Source of the DNA: Candidatus Palauibacter australiensis
Lineage (GTDB): Bacteria > Gemmatimonadota > Gemmatimonadetes > Palauibacterales > Palauibacteraceae
Length of the DNA: 45,839 nucleotides
NCBI GenBank assembly: GCA_026705295.1
Contig: JAPPBA010000111.1
Span: forward strand, 1-45,839
Direction of reading: 5' to 3'
In this document: positions 24,610 through 34,007 of the stretch, piece after piece
Numbering within the stretch: the stretch's first letter is position 1
Layout: each line of letters opens with the position of its first letter
Position numbers and translations under genes: made by a program
The notes under the pieces: model-generated
What the model was told of the DNA's origin: nothing
Database searches by the model: none
What the model saw: only the letters and a program-made list of their open reading frames with translations

Positions 24610-25227
24610 TTGACCGAACCTGCCGTCACGCTGACCGACTACGGGCTCACCCTGCTCTGCGCCTTTCTGGTCTGGCGCGCTCGCTCGCACGTGCGGGCCG
24701 ACCTGCGCCCGTGGGCGATGGGGCTCTTCGCCGGCTCCGGCGCCGCGGCCCTCTTCGGCGGCACGGTGCATGGCTTCTTCGGGGACGCCGCGACCCTCGG
24801 ATACCGCGTCCTGTGGCCGGCCACGATCCTCACGGTCGGCGCGACCGGGCTCGCGGCCTGGGGACTGGGCGCCCGCGTCGGTGGCCAGGCGACAGGTGCA
24901 CGGTGGGTCACGCGAATCGCGGGGCTCGCGTACGTCGCCTACGTCGCCGTCGTGCTGGCCGGGTGGCAGGCGTTCGCCGTCGCGGTCGCCTTCTATCTGC
25001 CCGCCGTCATCTATCTCACGGTGCGCTTCGCGCTCGCCTATCGCCGCCGGCCCACCGCGAGCCGGCGGCGGGCGCTGATCGGCTTCGGGCTCACCTTCGC
25101 GGCGGCCGCCATCCAGCAACTGCAGATCCCGATCCACCCGGTGTGGTTCGACCACAACGCGCTGTACCACGTCGTGCAGGCGGCGGCGTTCGTCCTGCTC
25201 TTTCTGGGCGTGAGCGGCGAAGAGTAA
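24610..25227 (+). CDS. Seven-helix-type membrane protein of unknown function
   Basis: This 205-residue protein is almost entirely hydrophobic, with about seven segments. Histidines sit near membrane borders: LFGGTVHGFFG in the second or third helix, and PVWFDHNALYHVVQAAAF before the last helix. That arrangement recalls the CREST superfamily (alkaline ceramidases, PAQR receptors), membrane hydrolases with His/Asp metal sites; this is a resemblance, not an identification. TTG at 24610 is preceded by GGAGGG (24595-24600). An in-frame ATG at 24514 would run through the S9 promoter on the other strand, so I rejected it. The gene is followed 29 bp later by an S9 peptidase gene. Confidence 0.78.
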   Translation: MTEPAVTLTDYGLTLLCAFLVWRARSHVRADLRPWAMGLFAGSGAAALFGGTVHGFFGDAATLGYRVLWPATILTVGATGLAAWGLGARVGGQATGARWVTRIAGLAYVAYVAVVLAGWQAFAVAVAFYLPAVIYLTVRFALAYRRRPTASRRRALIGFGLTFAAAAIQQLQIPIHPVWFDHNALYHVVQAAAFVLLFLGVSGEE

Positions 25228-25256
25228 CGATGCTTCTCCAACGTCAGGGGTGTGCC

Positions 25257-27308
25257 ATGCGTGCCGCGATCTTCCCCACCTCCCGGGTCCTCGCCGCGGG
25301 GTCCGTCCTCTCCGTCATCCTCTCCGTTGCCCTCTCCACCGGATTGGACGCCCAGGAGGGCCGGCCGATGACGGTCGAGGATGTCCTCGCCCTCAGGAGC
25401 CTCTCGCAGATCTCCGTGAGTCCGGACGGACGGTGGGTGGCCTACGTCGTCACGGAACGGGACATGGAGGAGGACCGCCAGGAGACCGACGTGTGGGTCG
25501 TGCCCACGGCGGGAGGCCCGGCCGCTGCCCGCCAGCTCACGTTCCGTCCCGGTTCCGACGATGCGCCGGTCTGGCACCCGTCGGGGGAATGGCTCGCCTT
25601 CTCCTCGGACCGGGAGGGCGTCAGGCAGGTCTACGGTATCCGGCCCGACGGTGGCGAGGCGTGGCAGGTGACGTCCCACGAGACCTCGGTCGGCGGCTTC
25701 CGCTTCGCGCCCAATGGCCGGCGGCTCGGTTTCGTGGCGAGCCCGCCCGCGACGGAGGCGGACCGCGAACTCGAGGAGGTGCGCGGGCGCCCGATGGTGT
25801 GGGATTCGGTCTACACGGACCAGTGGTCGCGCCTCCACGTCGCCGAACTCGAGGACGACGTGGCCGCCGAGGGCGTGAGATGGTCGCCGGACGGTCTCCA
25901 CGTGGTGTCTTTCGTATGGTCCCCGGATTCGCGAGCCGTGGCCTTCGGCGCGCGGTCGTCGCCGGTGCTGAGGACGACGTACTACGGTGCGACGTACGTG
26001 CAGGAGGGGGCGTCAGCGGAGGCCCGGAGCGTCACGTCGATGCCGGGCGGGGAGAATCCGGTGGCGTGGGACGATGCGTCGGGCCTCGTCGTGTCCGGAA
26101 CGGGGCAACTGCTCGGGACCTTCAATCGACAACTCTGGCGGGTGCCGTTCGACGAGGCCGGCGCCGCGCTGGAGCCCGTGTCGCTCACGGCCGGTCTGGA
26201 CGCGAACGCGAACCTCGTCCACATCGATGGTGCGCAGCTCATCGTCTCGGCGGCCCGACGCACGGGAGCCGCCGTGTACCGGATTCCGCTCGCCAACGGC
26301 GACGCCACAGGTCCTCCGGGCGATCTGGCTGACGGCCCGCATTACTACTCCGGCGCCTCCGCGTCGGCGGACGGGCGCTGGCTCGCGTTCACCGCCGAGG
26401 ACGGCATGGCGCCGCCGGACCTCTTCATCACTCCGATGGATTCCTTTCGCCCCGAGCGCCTGACCGACCTGAATCCGCAGGTGGCCGACCTCGCGCTCGG
26501 CGAACAGCGGGTCGAGTCGTGGCCTTCGCGCGCCGGAGGCGAGGACATCGAAGGCGTTCTCACCCTTCCCGTCGGGTACGAGGAGGGGGACCGCGTCCCG
26601 ATGGTCCTCGTGATCCACGGGGGGCCGTCCGGCATCTCATCCGACCGCTTCAACGCGACGCGTGGCGCTTACCCGGTACAGGTCTACGCGGGCATGGGCT
26701 TCGCCGTCCTGCAGCCGAACTACCGGGGGTCGAGCGGCTACGGGGAGCGCTTTCGCGGTCTCAACCGCGGCGACATCTCCGGCCGGGATTGGGTCGACAT
26801 CGACTCCGGCGTGGACGCCATGGTCGAGCGCGGGATCGCGGATCCCGACCGGCTCGCCGTGAGCGGATGGAGCTTCGGAGGGCACCACACCTATTGGGGC
26901 ATCACGCAGACCGACCGCTTCAGGGCTGCGAGCGCGGGCGCCGGCGCGAACGACCTCATCTCCATGTATTCCCAGACGGACATCCCCGAGTTCTACCACA
27001 CCTACCTGGGCCCGAAGCCGTGGGAGGACTGGGACTTGTACGAGGAGCGCTCCGCCTACCGTCATGTTGAAAACGTGACGACACCGCTCCTGATCCAGGT
27101 GGGTGAGAGGGACGAGAGGGTACCGGCGGAACAGAGCATCCAGTTCTTCGAGGCCGTCCGCGCCATCGGTAAAGCGCCGACGACGCTCGTCCTTTATCCG
27201 GATCAACCACATGGGGTTAGATCTCCGCGTCTCCAGCGCGATCTCATGTCGAGAAACGTGGAATGGCTCAGGCGGTGGGTCCTGGAGCCGGAGGCGCTGG
27301 TTCCGTAG
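25257..27308 (+). CDS. S9-family peptidase (prolyl oligopeptidase-like) B, exported
   Basis: This 683-residue protein has a cleavable signal peptide (MRAAIFPTSR to STGLDAQ) rather than a lipobox. The propeller half shows SPDGRWVAYVV, WHPSGEWLAFSSD and WSPDSRAVAF blades. The hydrolase half has the oxyanion HGGPSG and the triad Ser539 (SGWSFGGH), Asp619 (GERDERVP) and His652 (DQPHGV). It is closer to acylaminoacyl/dipeptidyl-peptidase-like S9 enzymes than to the two lipoprotein S9s in this window. ATG at 25257 starts the signal; ATG at 25230 adds nine residues. The same frame stays open for 1.4 kb upstream, antisense to S9 gene A, which is a high-GC artefact. Confidence 0.92.
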   Translation: MRAAIFPTSRVLAAGSVLSVILSVALSTGLDAQEGRPMTVEDVLALRSLSQISVSPDGRWVAYVVTERDMEEDRQETDVWVVPTAGGPAAARQLTFRPGSDDAPVWHPSGEWLAFSSDREGVRQVYGIRPDGGEAWQVTSHETSVGGFRFAPNGRRLGFVASPPATEADRELEEVRGRPMVWDSVYTDQWSRLHVAELEDDVAAEGVRWSPDGLHVVSFVWSPDSRAVAFGARSSPVLRTTYYGATYVQEGASAEARSVTSMPGGENPVAWDDASGLVVSGTGQLLGTFNRQLWRVPFDEAGAALEPVSLTAGLDANANLVHIDGAQLIVSAARRTGAAVYRIPLANGDATGPPGDLADGPHYYSGASASADGRWLAFTAEDGMAPPDLFITPMDSFRPERLTDLNPQVADLALGEQRVESWPSRAGGEDIEGVLTLPVGYEEGDRVPMVLVIHGGPSGISSDRFNATRGAYPVQVYAGMGFAVLQPNYRGSSGYGERFRGLNRGDISGRDWVDIDSGVDAMVERGIADPDRLAVSGWSFGGHHTYWGITQTDRFRAASAGAGANDLISMYSQTDIPEFYHTYLGPKPWEDWDLYEERSAYRHVENVTTPLLIQVGERDERVPAEQSIQFFEAVRAIGKAPTTLVLYPDQPHGVRSPRLQRDLMSRNVEWLRRWVLEPEALVP

Positions 27309-27370
27309 GGGCCCGCCGGGCGGCTACGTTGATTAGCGGCATGAACGAACGCCTGTGGAGGAGGAGGGTC

Positions 27371-28189
27371 ATGCGACGGCCCCGTCCGGGTCTGTGCGGT
27401 CTCGCGCTGGCAGCGAGCGTGCTTGCGGTGCCCGGCCACGCCGCGGCTCAGGATGAACCCGAGGTCACCGAAGCCGGTCTCGCGCGCGGCGAGCTGTTCT
27501 ACCAGGCCCACTGCGGCCGGTGCCACGGAATGCTCGGCCACGGGGGCGAGGGGCCCAATCTGGCCCGCCCCACCCTGCCCCGCGCGCCCGACCACGAGTC
27601 GCTCGTGCAGGTGATCCGGAGCGGGATCCCCGGTACCGGCATGCCCGGGACGAGGTCCAACCTGGTGTCGGATCTGGAGGTCGACCTCGTGGCCGCCTAC
27701 GTCCGCACGCTGGGGCAGGACGCCGTCATGGAGGTCTCGGGTGACGCCACGCGCGGGCGGGAAGTGTTCGCCACCGCCGGCGACTGCTACTCATGCCACG
27801 TCGTCGACGGCCGCGGGACAGGGATCGGCCCCGAACTCACGGGCATCGGGCTGCGGCGCGGGGTCGACTACCTCTACGCGTCTCTGCGGACGCCCGACTC
27901 GGAGCTGCCGGTCTCGCGGCGAGGCATCCTGCGGGGGTTCAGGGGATACCTGCCGATCCGCGCGGTCACGCGCGAGGGCCGCGTCATCACGGGCATGCGC
28001 GTGAACGAGGATGCCTTCACGATCCAGTTGCGGTCGATCTCCGGCCGCACGGTCTCGCTTCGCAAGGAAGATCTCGTGGAACTCGAGAAGCAGTTCGATC
28101 ACTCCCTGATGCCCGCCGTGGAGGAGATGACGGAAGCGGACATCGACGATCTCGTCGCCTTCCTCGCCGACCTCGGGGAGGGATCGTGA
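27371..28189 (+). CDS. Exported diheme cytochrome c
   Basis: This 272-residue periplasmic electron carrier has a signal peptide ending near GHAAAQ and two cytochrome c domains. The first heme site is CGRCH (48-52) with a GMPG segment supplying the distal Met region. The second is CYSCH (139-143) with GIGPELTGIG. The C-terminal part (RGFRGYLPIRAVTREGRVITGMRVNEDAFTIQL) is the beta segment often found in cytochromes next to PQQ dehydrogenases. GTGA at 28186-28189 overlaps the start of the PQQ dehydrogenase, so the two are coupled and probably redox partners. ATG at 27371 has GGAGGAGG upstream; ATG at 27341 is the alternative. Confidence 0.9.
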   Translation: MRRPRPGLCGLALAASVLAVPGHAAAQDEPEVTEAGLARGELFYQAHCGRCHGMLGHGGEGPNLARPTLPRAPDHESLVQVIRSGIPGTGMPGTRSNLVSDLEVDLVAAYVRTLGQDAVMEVSGDATRGREVFATAGDCYSCHVVDGRGTGIGPELTGIGLRRGVDYLYASLRTPDSELPVSRRGILRGFRGYLPIRAVTREGRVITGMRVNEDAFTIQLRSISGRTVSLRKEDLVELEKQFDHSLMPAVEEMTEADIDDLVAFLADLGEGS

Positions 28190-29811
28190 ATCCTGGACCA
28201 CGGCTTCCTTCGGCTGTCGCGGCCGGCGCGCTCGCGGCGGCGGCTCTCCTGTGCGGCGGCGCCGTCGCGGGCGTGGGCGCGCAGGTACCGTTCGAGCGCC
28301 TCGTGAACGCGGACGACGAGCCGCACAACTGGTTCACGTACTCGGGCAACTACGCCTCGCACCGCTTCTCCGCGCTCGACGAGATCCATCGCGGCAACGT
28401 CGGCGACCTCAAGGTGATCTGGGCCTACCAGATGAGCGGCGGGCTCATCGAGACGACGCCGGTCGTGGTGGACGGCGTGATGTACGTGACGGAGCCGCCG
28501 AGCAACGTGAGCGCGCTCGACGCGCGCAGCGGGCGCCGCCTCTGGCACTGGTCGGCGGAAGTTCCCGCCTCGACGAAGAACATCGGCTTCCCGCGCGTGA
28601 ACCGTGGCGTCGCCATCCTCGACGAGACGGTGTTCGTGGGCACGCTCGACGCCCGCCTCGTGGCGCTCGACGCAGGCTCCGGCGCGCTCCGCTGGGAGGT
28701 GGACGTCGCGGACAACTTCCTCGGCTTCTCGATCACGACAGCGCCGCTCGCACTCGACGGCAAAGTCATCGTCGGCGTGTCGGGCGCGGAGGCCGGCGCG
28801 AACGGCTTCGTCGACGCCTACGACCCCGAGACCGGAACTCTCCTCTGGCGCACGTTCACGATCCCGCGGCCGGGCGAGCCGGGGAGCGAGACGTGGGGTG
28901 GCGACAGCTGGGAGCACGGTGGCGGCTCCACCTGGCTCACCGGCTCCTACGACCCGGAACTCGATCTCCTGTACTGGCCGACGGGCAACCCCGCACCCGA
29001 CTGGAACGGGGACCTGAGGCCCGGGGACAACCTGTATACGAATTCCATCCTCGCCCTCGATCCCGACACGGGCGAGATGCAGTGGTACTTCCAGTACACG
29101 CCGCACGACACGCACGACTGGGACGCGAATCAGATCCAGGTGCTGGTGGACGCCGAATGGGAGGGCGAGCCCCGAAAGCTGCTCGTGACCGCGAACCGGA
29201 ACGCCTTCTATTACGTGCTCGACCGCGAGACGGGCGAGTTCCTGCACGGCCTGGAGTACTCGAAGCAGACGTGGGCCGAGGGCCTCGACGAGCACGGCCG
29301 CCCGATCGTAATTCCCGGCACCGAGCCCACGGAGGAAGGGAACCTGGTCTGGCCCAGCCTCCAGGGGGCGGCGAACTGGTTCAGCCCTTCGTACAGCCCG
29401 GACACGGGGCTCTTCTACCAGGCGACCCGGATCATGGGGGCCGTCTACTACAAGGCCGAGGTCGAATACGAGCCCGGCCAGCCGTTTCTCGGCGGCGGCG
29501 AGCAGGCGCTGTCCGGCGACGAGGCGAGCGGCGCCGTGAAGGCGCTCGACGCGCTCACGGGGGAGCTGCGGTGGGAGTTCCCGCTCCTGTCCCCCCCGTG
29601 GGCCGGCGTGATGGCTACGCGAGGCGGCCTCGTCTTCGGCGGAAGCAACGAGGGCAACATCTTCGCCCTCGACGCGGAAACGGGAGAGGCGTTGTGGGAC
29701 TTCCAGGCGGGCGCCGGCGTCCGCACCAACCCCATGTCGTTCGAGGTGGACGGGGAGCAGCGAATCGTGACCGCCGCGGGCGGAGTCCTCTGGGTATTCG
29801 GACTCCCCTAG
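28186..29811 (+). CDS. PQQ-dependent dehydrogenase without fused cytochrome
   Basis: This 541-residue quinoprotein has a signal peptide (PSAVAAGALAAAALLCGGAVAGVGAQ). Its eight-bladed propeller has tryptophan-docking motifs such as ALDAETGEALWDF. The catalytic-Asp region is HDTHDWDANQ (307-316; D311, D313). The vicinal Cys-Cys of the enzyme at 3345 is missing here, and there is no heme motif. Electrons should pass to the diheme cytochrome encoded immediately upstream. GTG at 28186 overlaps that gene's stop. The substrate is unknown: alcohol, aldehyde or sugar. Confidence 0.9.
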   Translation: MNPGPRLPSAVAAGALAAAALLCGGAVAGVGAQVPFERLVNADDEPHNWFTYSGNYASHRFSALDEIHRGNVGDLKVIWAYQMSGGLIETTPVVVDGVMYVTEPPSNVSALDARSGRRLWHWSAEVPASTKNIGFPRVNRGVAILDETVFVGTLDARLVALDAGSGALRWEVDVADNFLGFSITTAPLALDGKVIVGVSGAEAGANGFVDAYDPETGTLLWRTFTIPRPGEPGSETWGGDSWEHGGGSTWLTGSYDPELDLLYWPTGNPAPDWNGDLRPGDNLYTNSILALDPDTGEMQWYFQYTPHDTHDWDANQIQVLVDAEWEGEPRKLLVTANRNAFYYVLDRETGEFLHGLEYSKQTWAEGLDEHGRPIVIPGTEPTEEGNLVWPSLQGAANWFSPSYSPDTGLFYQATRIMGAVYYKAEVEYEPGQPFLGGGEQALSGDEASGAVKALDALTGELRWEFPLLSPPWAGVMATRGGLVFGGSNEGNIFALDAETGEALWDFQAGAGVRTNPMSFEVDGEQRIVTAAGGVLWVFGLP

Positions 29812-29866
29812 TGTGTTTGGGAACAGCGCCGGGCGAACAGGCCGGCGACTTGAGCAGGAGGCCGTG

Positions 29867-31600
29867 ATGACATTCAGGAACCGTCTTTACATGCAGCCGC
29901 CGCGACGTCGCGGCATACCGGCCACGGTGTTCCTCGGAGCAGCGTTGCTGCCAGCGGCGGTATCCGCCCAGGCGCAGTCGTCGCTCCCGCCTCCACCCAG
30001 CGTCGAAGAGATCGACGCGTGGGTCGAGGACGCCATGGCGCGGTGGGAAGTGCCCGGGCTGGGGCTGGCCATCGTGTACGAGGGCGAGCGCTACCTGTCC
30101 GCCGGCTACGGTGTGCGCGAGCTGGGTCGGGACACGCCGGTGGACGGAGGGACGCTGTTCAGCATTGGCTCCTGCTCGAAGGCGTTCGGGGCCGCGACCA
30201 TCGCCTCGCTGGTCGAAGAGGGGAAACTGCGCTGGGACGACCGCATCACGGACCACATCCCGTGGTTCCGTCTCCACGACCCGTGGACGACGCGCGAGAT
30301 CCGCGTGCGGGACATCGTGACGCACCGTGTCGGGACCGGGAGCAATCAGCCGCTGCGCCCCCTGGTCACCGACAGGCGCGACTATCTCATGCGAATTCCC
30401 CACACCGATCCGGACCACGCGTTCCGCGACCGTTACGGGTACACAAACGACATGTTCGTCCTCACGGGCCACCTGGTGGAGACCGTCTCCGGGACGGACT
30501 GGGACTCCTACGCGCGGGAGAAGCTCTGGAGTCCGCTGGGGATGTCGACGACGACGGCGCGCATGGCACCCGCGAACGCGAGTCCGAACCACGCCGAGCC
30601 GCATGCGATCATCCAGCGGCGGTTCATCGGAAACGCGGCAACCACGGGAATGCCGCTGGAGCCCGTGCCGTGGCAGTACGCGGAGGACGTCACCGTGCCC
30701 TCGGGCGGCGTGATCACGTCGGCGGACGAGATCACCGAGTGGATGCGGTTCCACGTCGGCACGCACCCGAACCCGCCGCTCTCCCGGTCATCCGTCGAAC
30801 TCATGCATACGCCGCACACCGTGATACGGAACCCGAGCAGCTGGATGCCGTTCGAGGGGCCGGGCGCGTACGCGATGGGCTGGTCGACGGGGAGGTTCGG
30901 GGACGTCACCGGCGTGGGCCACGGGGGGAACGCGCTGGGGTTCAACTGCTCGATCGCGCTGGCGCCGGAACAGGGCTTCGGCGTGTGGGCGACGACGAAC
31001 CGGAACTCGGAGCTGCCGTGGGTGCTCACGAAGTGGGCGATGGCGCGTTTCGTGGGCACGGACGAGCTGCGGAACCGCAACTGGCACGCGGAATTCGAGC
31101 GGAGCGTCGCCGAGGGGAACCGGCGGACCTTCGAGGCCGAGGAGGCGCGGCAGGCGGCCCGGCTCGACCAGGGTCCCTCGGTACCGCTCGCCGCCTACGT
31201 CGGGACCTACCGCAACGGCTACGCCGGCGAGTTGCGCATCCGGCTGACGGACGAAGCGATCCCGGCGCTCATGCCCGCCGAGGGACGGTTGGGCCGGTGG
31301 GATGGGACCCCCGGAGTGCACGAACGTCCGGCCGCGACCGCCTCGGCGGGCGCCGAACGCAACGGGTCCGGCAACGGGGCGGCGAACGGAGTTGGCGAGT
31401 CGGTCGGCGAATTGCGGCTCGTGGCCGAGTTCGATGGCCGGGAACGGCCCGTGCGGATGCCGCTTGAGCACTGGCACGTAGACCGCTTCGACGTGTGGTT
31501 CGGCGACGTCCGGATCGGTGTCTCGTTCCTGCTGGACGACACCGCCCGCGTGACGGGCGTCGAGATGGACTACTACGGCCGTTTCGAACGCGTGCCCTAA
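29867..31600 (+). CDS. Serine beta-lactamase-like hydrolase (class C / penicillin-binding-protein fold), exported
   Basis: This 577-residue protein has a signal peptide to VSAQAQ and a beta-lactamase-family domain: S-x-x-K in IGSCSKAFG (Ser102, Lys105), Y-x-N in YGYTND and the third motif as HGG in GVGHGGNALG. HGG in place of KTG is usual for esterases and D-aminopeptidases of this family, so it need not act on beta-lactams. The C-terminal 180 residues form a beta-rich accessory domain, interrupted by a Gly/Asn-rich linker (ERNGSGNGAANGVGESVGE). ATG at 29867 is preceded by AGGAGG. It may help process D-amino-acid peptides, in keeping with the other hydrolases nearby (inference). Confidence 0.9.
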   Translation: MTFRNRLYMQPPRRRGIPATVFLGAALLPAAVSAQAQSSLPPPPSVEEIDAWVEDAMARWEVPGLGLAIVYEGERYLSAGYGVRELGRDTPVDGGTLFSIGSCSKAFGAATIASLVEEGKLRWDDRITDHIPWFRLHDPWTTREIRVRDIVTHRVGTGSNQPLRPLVTDRRDYLMRIPHTDPDHAFRDRYGYTNDMFVLTGHLVETVSGTDWDSYAREKLWSPLGMSTTTARMAPANASPNHAEPHAIIQRRFIGNAATTGMPLEPVPWQYAEDVTVPSGGVITSADEITEWMRFHVGTHPNPPLSRSSVELMHTPHTVIRNPSSWMPFEGPGAYAMGWSTGRFGDVTGVGHGGNALGFNCSIALAPEQGFGVWATTNRNSELPWVLTKWAMARFVGTDELRNRNWHAEFERSVAEGNRRTFEAEEARQAARLDQGPSVPLAAYVGTYRNGYAGELRIRLTDEAIPALMPAEGRLGRWDGTPGVHERPAATASAGAERNGSGNGAANGVGESVGELRLVAEFDGRERPVRMPLEHWHVDRFDVWFGDVRIGVSFLLDDTARVTGVEMDYYGRFERVP

Positions 31601-31669
31601 CAGGCCGTGGCAGAAGCCTCGCTGCGCTTCCCCGCTCTCGACGCCGATGCGGGGTCTTGCCACGGCCTG
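31601..31669. terminator. Nested inverted repeat right after the hydrolase stop codon
   Basis: Outer arms of 12 bp, 31601-31612 (CAGGCCGTGGCA) and 31658-31669 (TGCCACGGCCTG), are perfectly complementary. They enclose a second perfect pair, CCCCGC (31630-31635) and GCGGGG (31649-31654). It lies between convergent genes (stops at 31600 and 31677) and works equally on both strands, so a bidirectional terminator or a stable RNA structure is likely. Confidence 0.55.
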
Positions 31670-31676
31670 CCAGGGG

Positions 31677-31883
31677 TCAGCGGACGTACAGCCGGTTCGC
31701 GTAGCTGTACGCCGTGACCGCGGACACGATGTGGCAGATCCAGCCCAGCGTGCCGCCGGTTCCGAGCCACAGGCCCGGGGTCACCAGCAACCAGAAGAGG
31801 CCGCGCAGGAACTTGCCGTTGTACCACTGGCCCACGCCCGGTACGAGAAAGCTCAACACGGCGGCGGTTAGCGGGTTCTTCAC
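31677..31883 (-). CDS. Small two-helix membrane protein, TM2-like
   Basis: This 68-residue protein has two hydrophobic segments: PLTAAVLSFLVPGVGQWYNGKFLRGLFWLLVTPG and GTLGWICHIVSAVTAYSYANRLYV, seen as consecutive pieces. The turn VPGVGQWYNGKFLRG resembles the loop between the helices of TM2-type and related small membrane proteins. GTG at 31883 has GGGAGG 7 nt upstream, which decides the start over an upstream in-frame ATG at 31952. The function is unknown. The 119-bp gap to the next gene (31884-32002) shows no clear element. Confidence 0.7.
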   Translation of the reverse strand: MKNPLTAAVLSFLVPGVGQWYNGKFLRGLFWLLVTPGLWLGTGGTLGWICHIVSAVTAYSYANRLYVR

Positions 31884-32002
31884 GTATGTCCTCCCAGGCA
31901 GTCCATCGAGACCATCGTCCGGATTCCTCGACCGGCGGGGCGACGCCCGCACCGTGACTTCCTACGTGGGGCCGGCGATGCGGGTTTCCGGACCGGCGCT
32001 CT

Positions 32003-33958
32003 TCAGCCCGAGACGCAGCCGCCGAGGTGCCGGTTGAAGAACGCCTCCAGGCGCGACCAGGTGTCGACGCGATTGTCCGGGTTCCGGAAGCCGTGCGCTT
32101 CGTCCGGGTACGTCTTCACCTCAAGGCTCTTGCGGAGCCGCTCGAACTCGGCCACGGCGTTCTCGAAGTTCTGGATCGGCACGCGGCGGTCGAGTTCCCC
32201 GTGCATGAGAAGGACCGGTGCCGTGATGTCGGCGATGCGCGACACGACGTTGCTCTTGGCGTAGGTATCGGGACGCTCCTCCGGCGTGCCGCCGTGTCCC
32301 GTGACCGAGAAGATCTTCCCCAGCCGATCCGTGTACTCGAGCGTGTTCAGCTTCGAGTAGGCGCCCCGCATGGGGACGGCCGCGTCGAACTTCTCCGGGG
32401 TGAGACTGATCGCCGACAGCGACATGCTCCCGCCATAGCTGCCGCCGTAGATCCCCACCTTCCCGTTCACATGGGGAAGCTTGCGCAGAAAATCGGCCGC
32501 CGCGCCCGCATCGCGCGCCTGGTCCCACAGCCAGTCCTCGACGGACAGATCCTGGAACTCGCGCCCAAAGCCCGAACCGCCACGGTAGTTGATCGCAAGG
32601 ACCACGAACCCCTTCGAGGCGAGGTACTGTTCGGTGAGGTTCAAGCCCCTCTGGTAGGAGTTCGTCCCGCCCCCGTGGACCTGGACGAGCGCCGGGCAGG
32701 CGGCCCCTGCCGCCCGTTGCGGCGGGTCGTAGAGGAAGCCCTGGATGCGGAGTCCGTCGAAGCTCGGGAAGGCGATTTCGCGGGGCGCGGCGACGGACCG
32801 CCAGGACGGTGAGAACGAGGTGAGCCGCTCCGGGACGCCACCGAGGAGGTCGAGAGCGTACGCTTCTCCTCCGCGCGTCGGCGACGAGCGGACGAAGGCG
32901 AGGATCCCGGCGCCCGGCGTGTGGCTGACGCTCGAGATCGTCCCCTCCATGTGGGTGACGCGCGTGGCCACGCCGCCGGCGGCCGGCACCGCCCACACGT
33001 TGACCGTGCCGCGTTCGAGGTAGGGGAAGTGGATGAACGCGCCATCCGCCGACCACGACGGGGCGTGCCGCATCGCCGCATCCGTCGCGTAGACCTGCAT
33101 GTCCACGATGCGCTCCGACGCCCCGTCGCCCACCTCCAGGTCTTCGATCACGTAGATGTAGGAGAGATCCTCGTACCAGTATTCGTCCTTCGCCGTGCCG
33201 AACACGGCGATCCGGTCCCCCTCCGGCGACCACACGGGGGTGGACATCGCCATCAGCGTGCGGGTGAGCTGCCGGCGATCTCCGGTCTCGACGTCGACGA
33301 GCCAGAGGTCGTCGTGCCAGTAGTCGGAGGCGTTCGACACGTACAGGATCTCGCGGCCGCCCGGTCGCCAGGCGGGCGCGAAACGCGGATCGTCGAGGGC
33401 CATGACGGCCTCGGTCAACTGGCGCGGGGGAGTCGAGCCGTCGGCCGGCACGAGCCAGATATCCTGGTGGCCGCTCGCGGTCGAGTAGAACGCGATCGTC
33501 CGCCCGTCCGGAGAGAAGGCCGGCGCCCGGACACCCTCCATGCGGTCCATCAGCGGGCGCGCTTCGACATCGCCGACGTCGGCGACGTGGACCTGGCCGC
33601 CGGTCGCAAACGCGATCCGGTCGCCGCCCGGGGCCCAAGCCGGATTCGAGCCCGGAAGCCAGAAGCGCGGCGTCCCGAAGCCACCTCCCTCGCCGCGCGC
33701 CGCGACATACAGCCCCGAACCGTCCGGCCCCGAGCCGGAGATCGCGAGGTGACGGCCGTCCGGCGAGATCGAGACGCCCCGCACGCCCGTGTTGTGGCGG
33801 TGGATGTTGTCGAGCGTGAGGTCGAGTGCCGCCGCCGAGCCCCCGCCGGGAGCCGAATCTCCGGGCGCCCCGCACGCGACCGAGAGCAGGAGCGAGAAGG
33901 CTGCCGTCGCGTGGAAGCGGCGACGCGGGGCGCGGGACCGGCTGTGTGGGCGGCGCAT
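32003..33958 (-). CDS. S9-family peptidase lipoprotein C
   Basis: This 651-residue paralogue of the S9 gene at 22506 has a lipobox (FSLLLSVAC). WSPEGDRIAVFGTAKDEYWYEDL is near-identical in pattern to the other copy, as are the block LTEQYLASKGFVVLAINYRG and the triad residues Ser507 (IYGGSYGGS), Asp in HGELDRRVP and His in DEAHGFRNP. It would act on peptides in the periplasm. ATG at 33958 has CGGAGG upstream. It begins 49 bp after the beta-barrel gene on the same strand and probably closes the M14-metzincin-barrel-S9 operon. Confidence 0.92.
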   Translation of the reverse strand: MRRPHSRSRAPRRRFHATAAFSLLLSVACGAPGDSAPGGGSAAALDLTLDNIHRHNTGVRGVSISPDGRHLAISGSGPDGSGLYVAARGEGGGFGTPRFWLPGSNPAWAPGGDRIAFATGGQVHVADVGDVEARPLMDRMEGVRAPAFSPDGRTIAFYSTASGHQDIWLVPADGSTPPRQLTEAVMALDDPRFAPAWRPGGREILYVSNASDYWHDDLWLVDVETGDRRQLTRTLMAMSTPVWSPEGDRIAVFGTAKDEYWYEDLSYIYVIEDLEVGDGASERIVDMQVYATDAAMRHAPSWSADGAFIHFPYLERGTVNVWAVPAAGGVATRVTHMEGTISSVSHTPGAGILAFVRSSPTRGGEAYALDLLGGVPERLTSFSPSWRSVAAPREIAFPSFDGLRIQGFLYDPPQRAAGAACPALVQVHGGGTNSYQRGLNLTEQYLASKGFVVLAINYRGGSGFGREFQDLSVEDWLWDQARDAGAAADFLRKLPHVNGKVGIYGGSYGGSMSLSAISLTPEKFDAAVPMRGAYSKLNTLEYTDRLGKIFSVTGHGGTPEERPDTYAKSNVVSRIADITAPVLLMHGELDRRVPIQNFENAVAEFERLRKSLEVKTYPDEAHGFRNPDNRVDTWSRLEAFFNRHLGGCVSG

Positions 33959-34007
33959 CCGAGCCTCCGGGACCTGTGGGGCAAGCGAAGCTAGCGTGGT
34001 GTTGACA

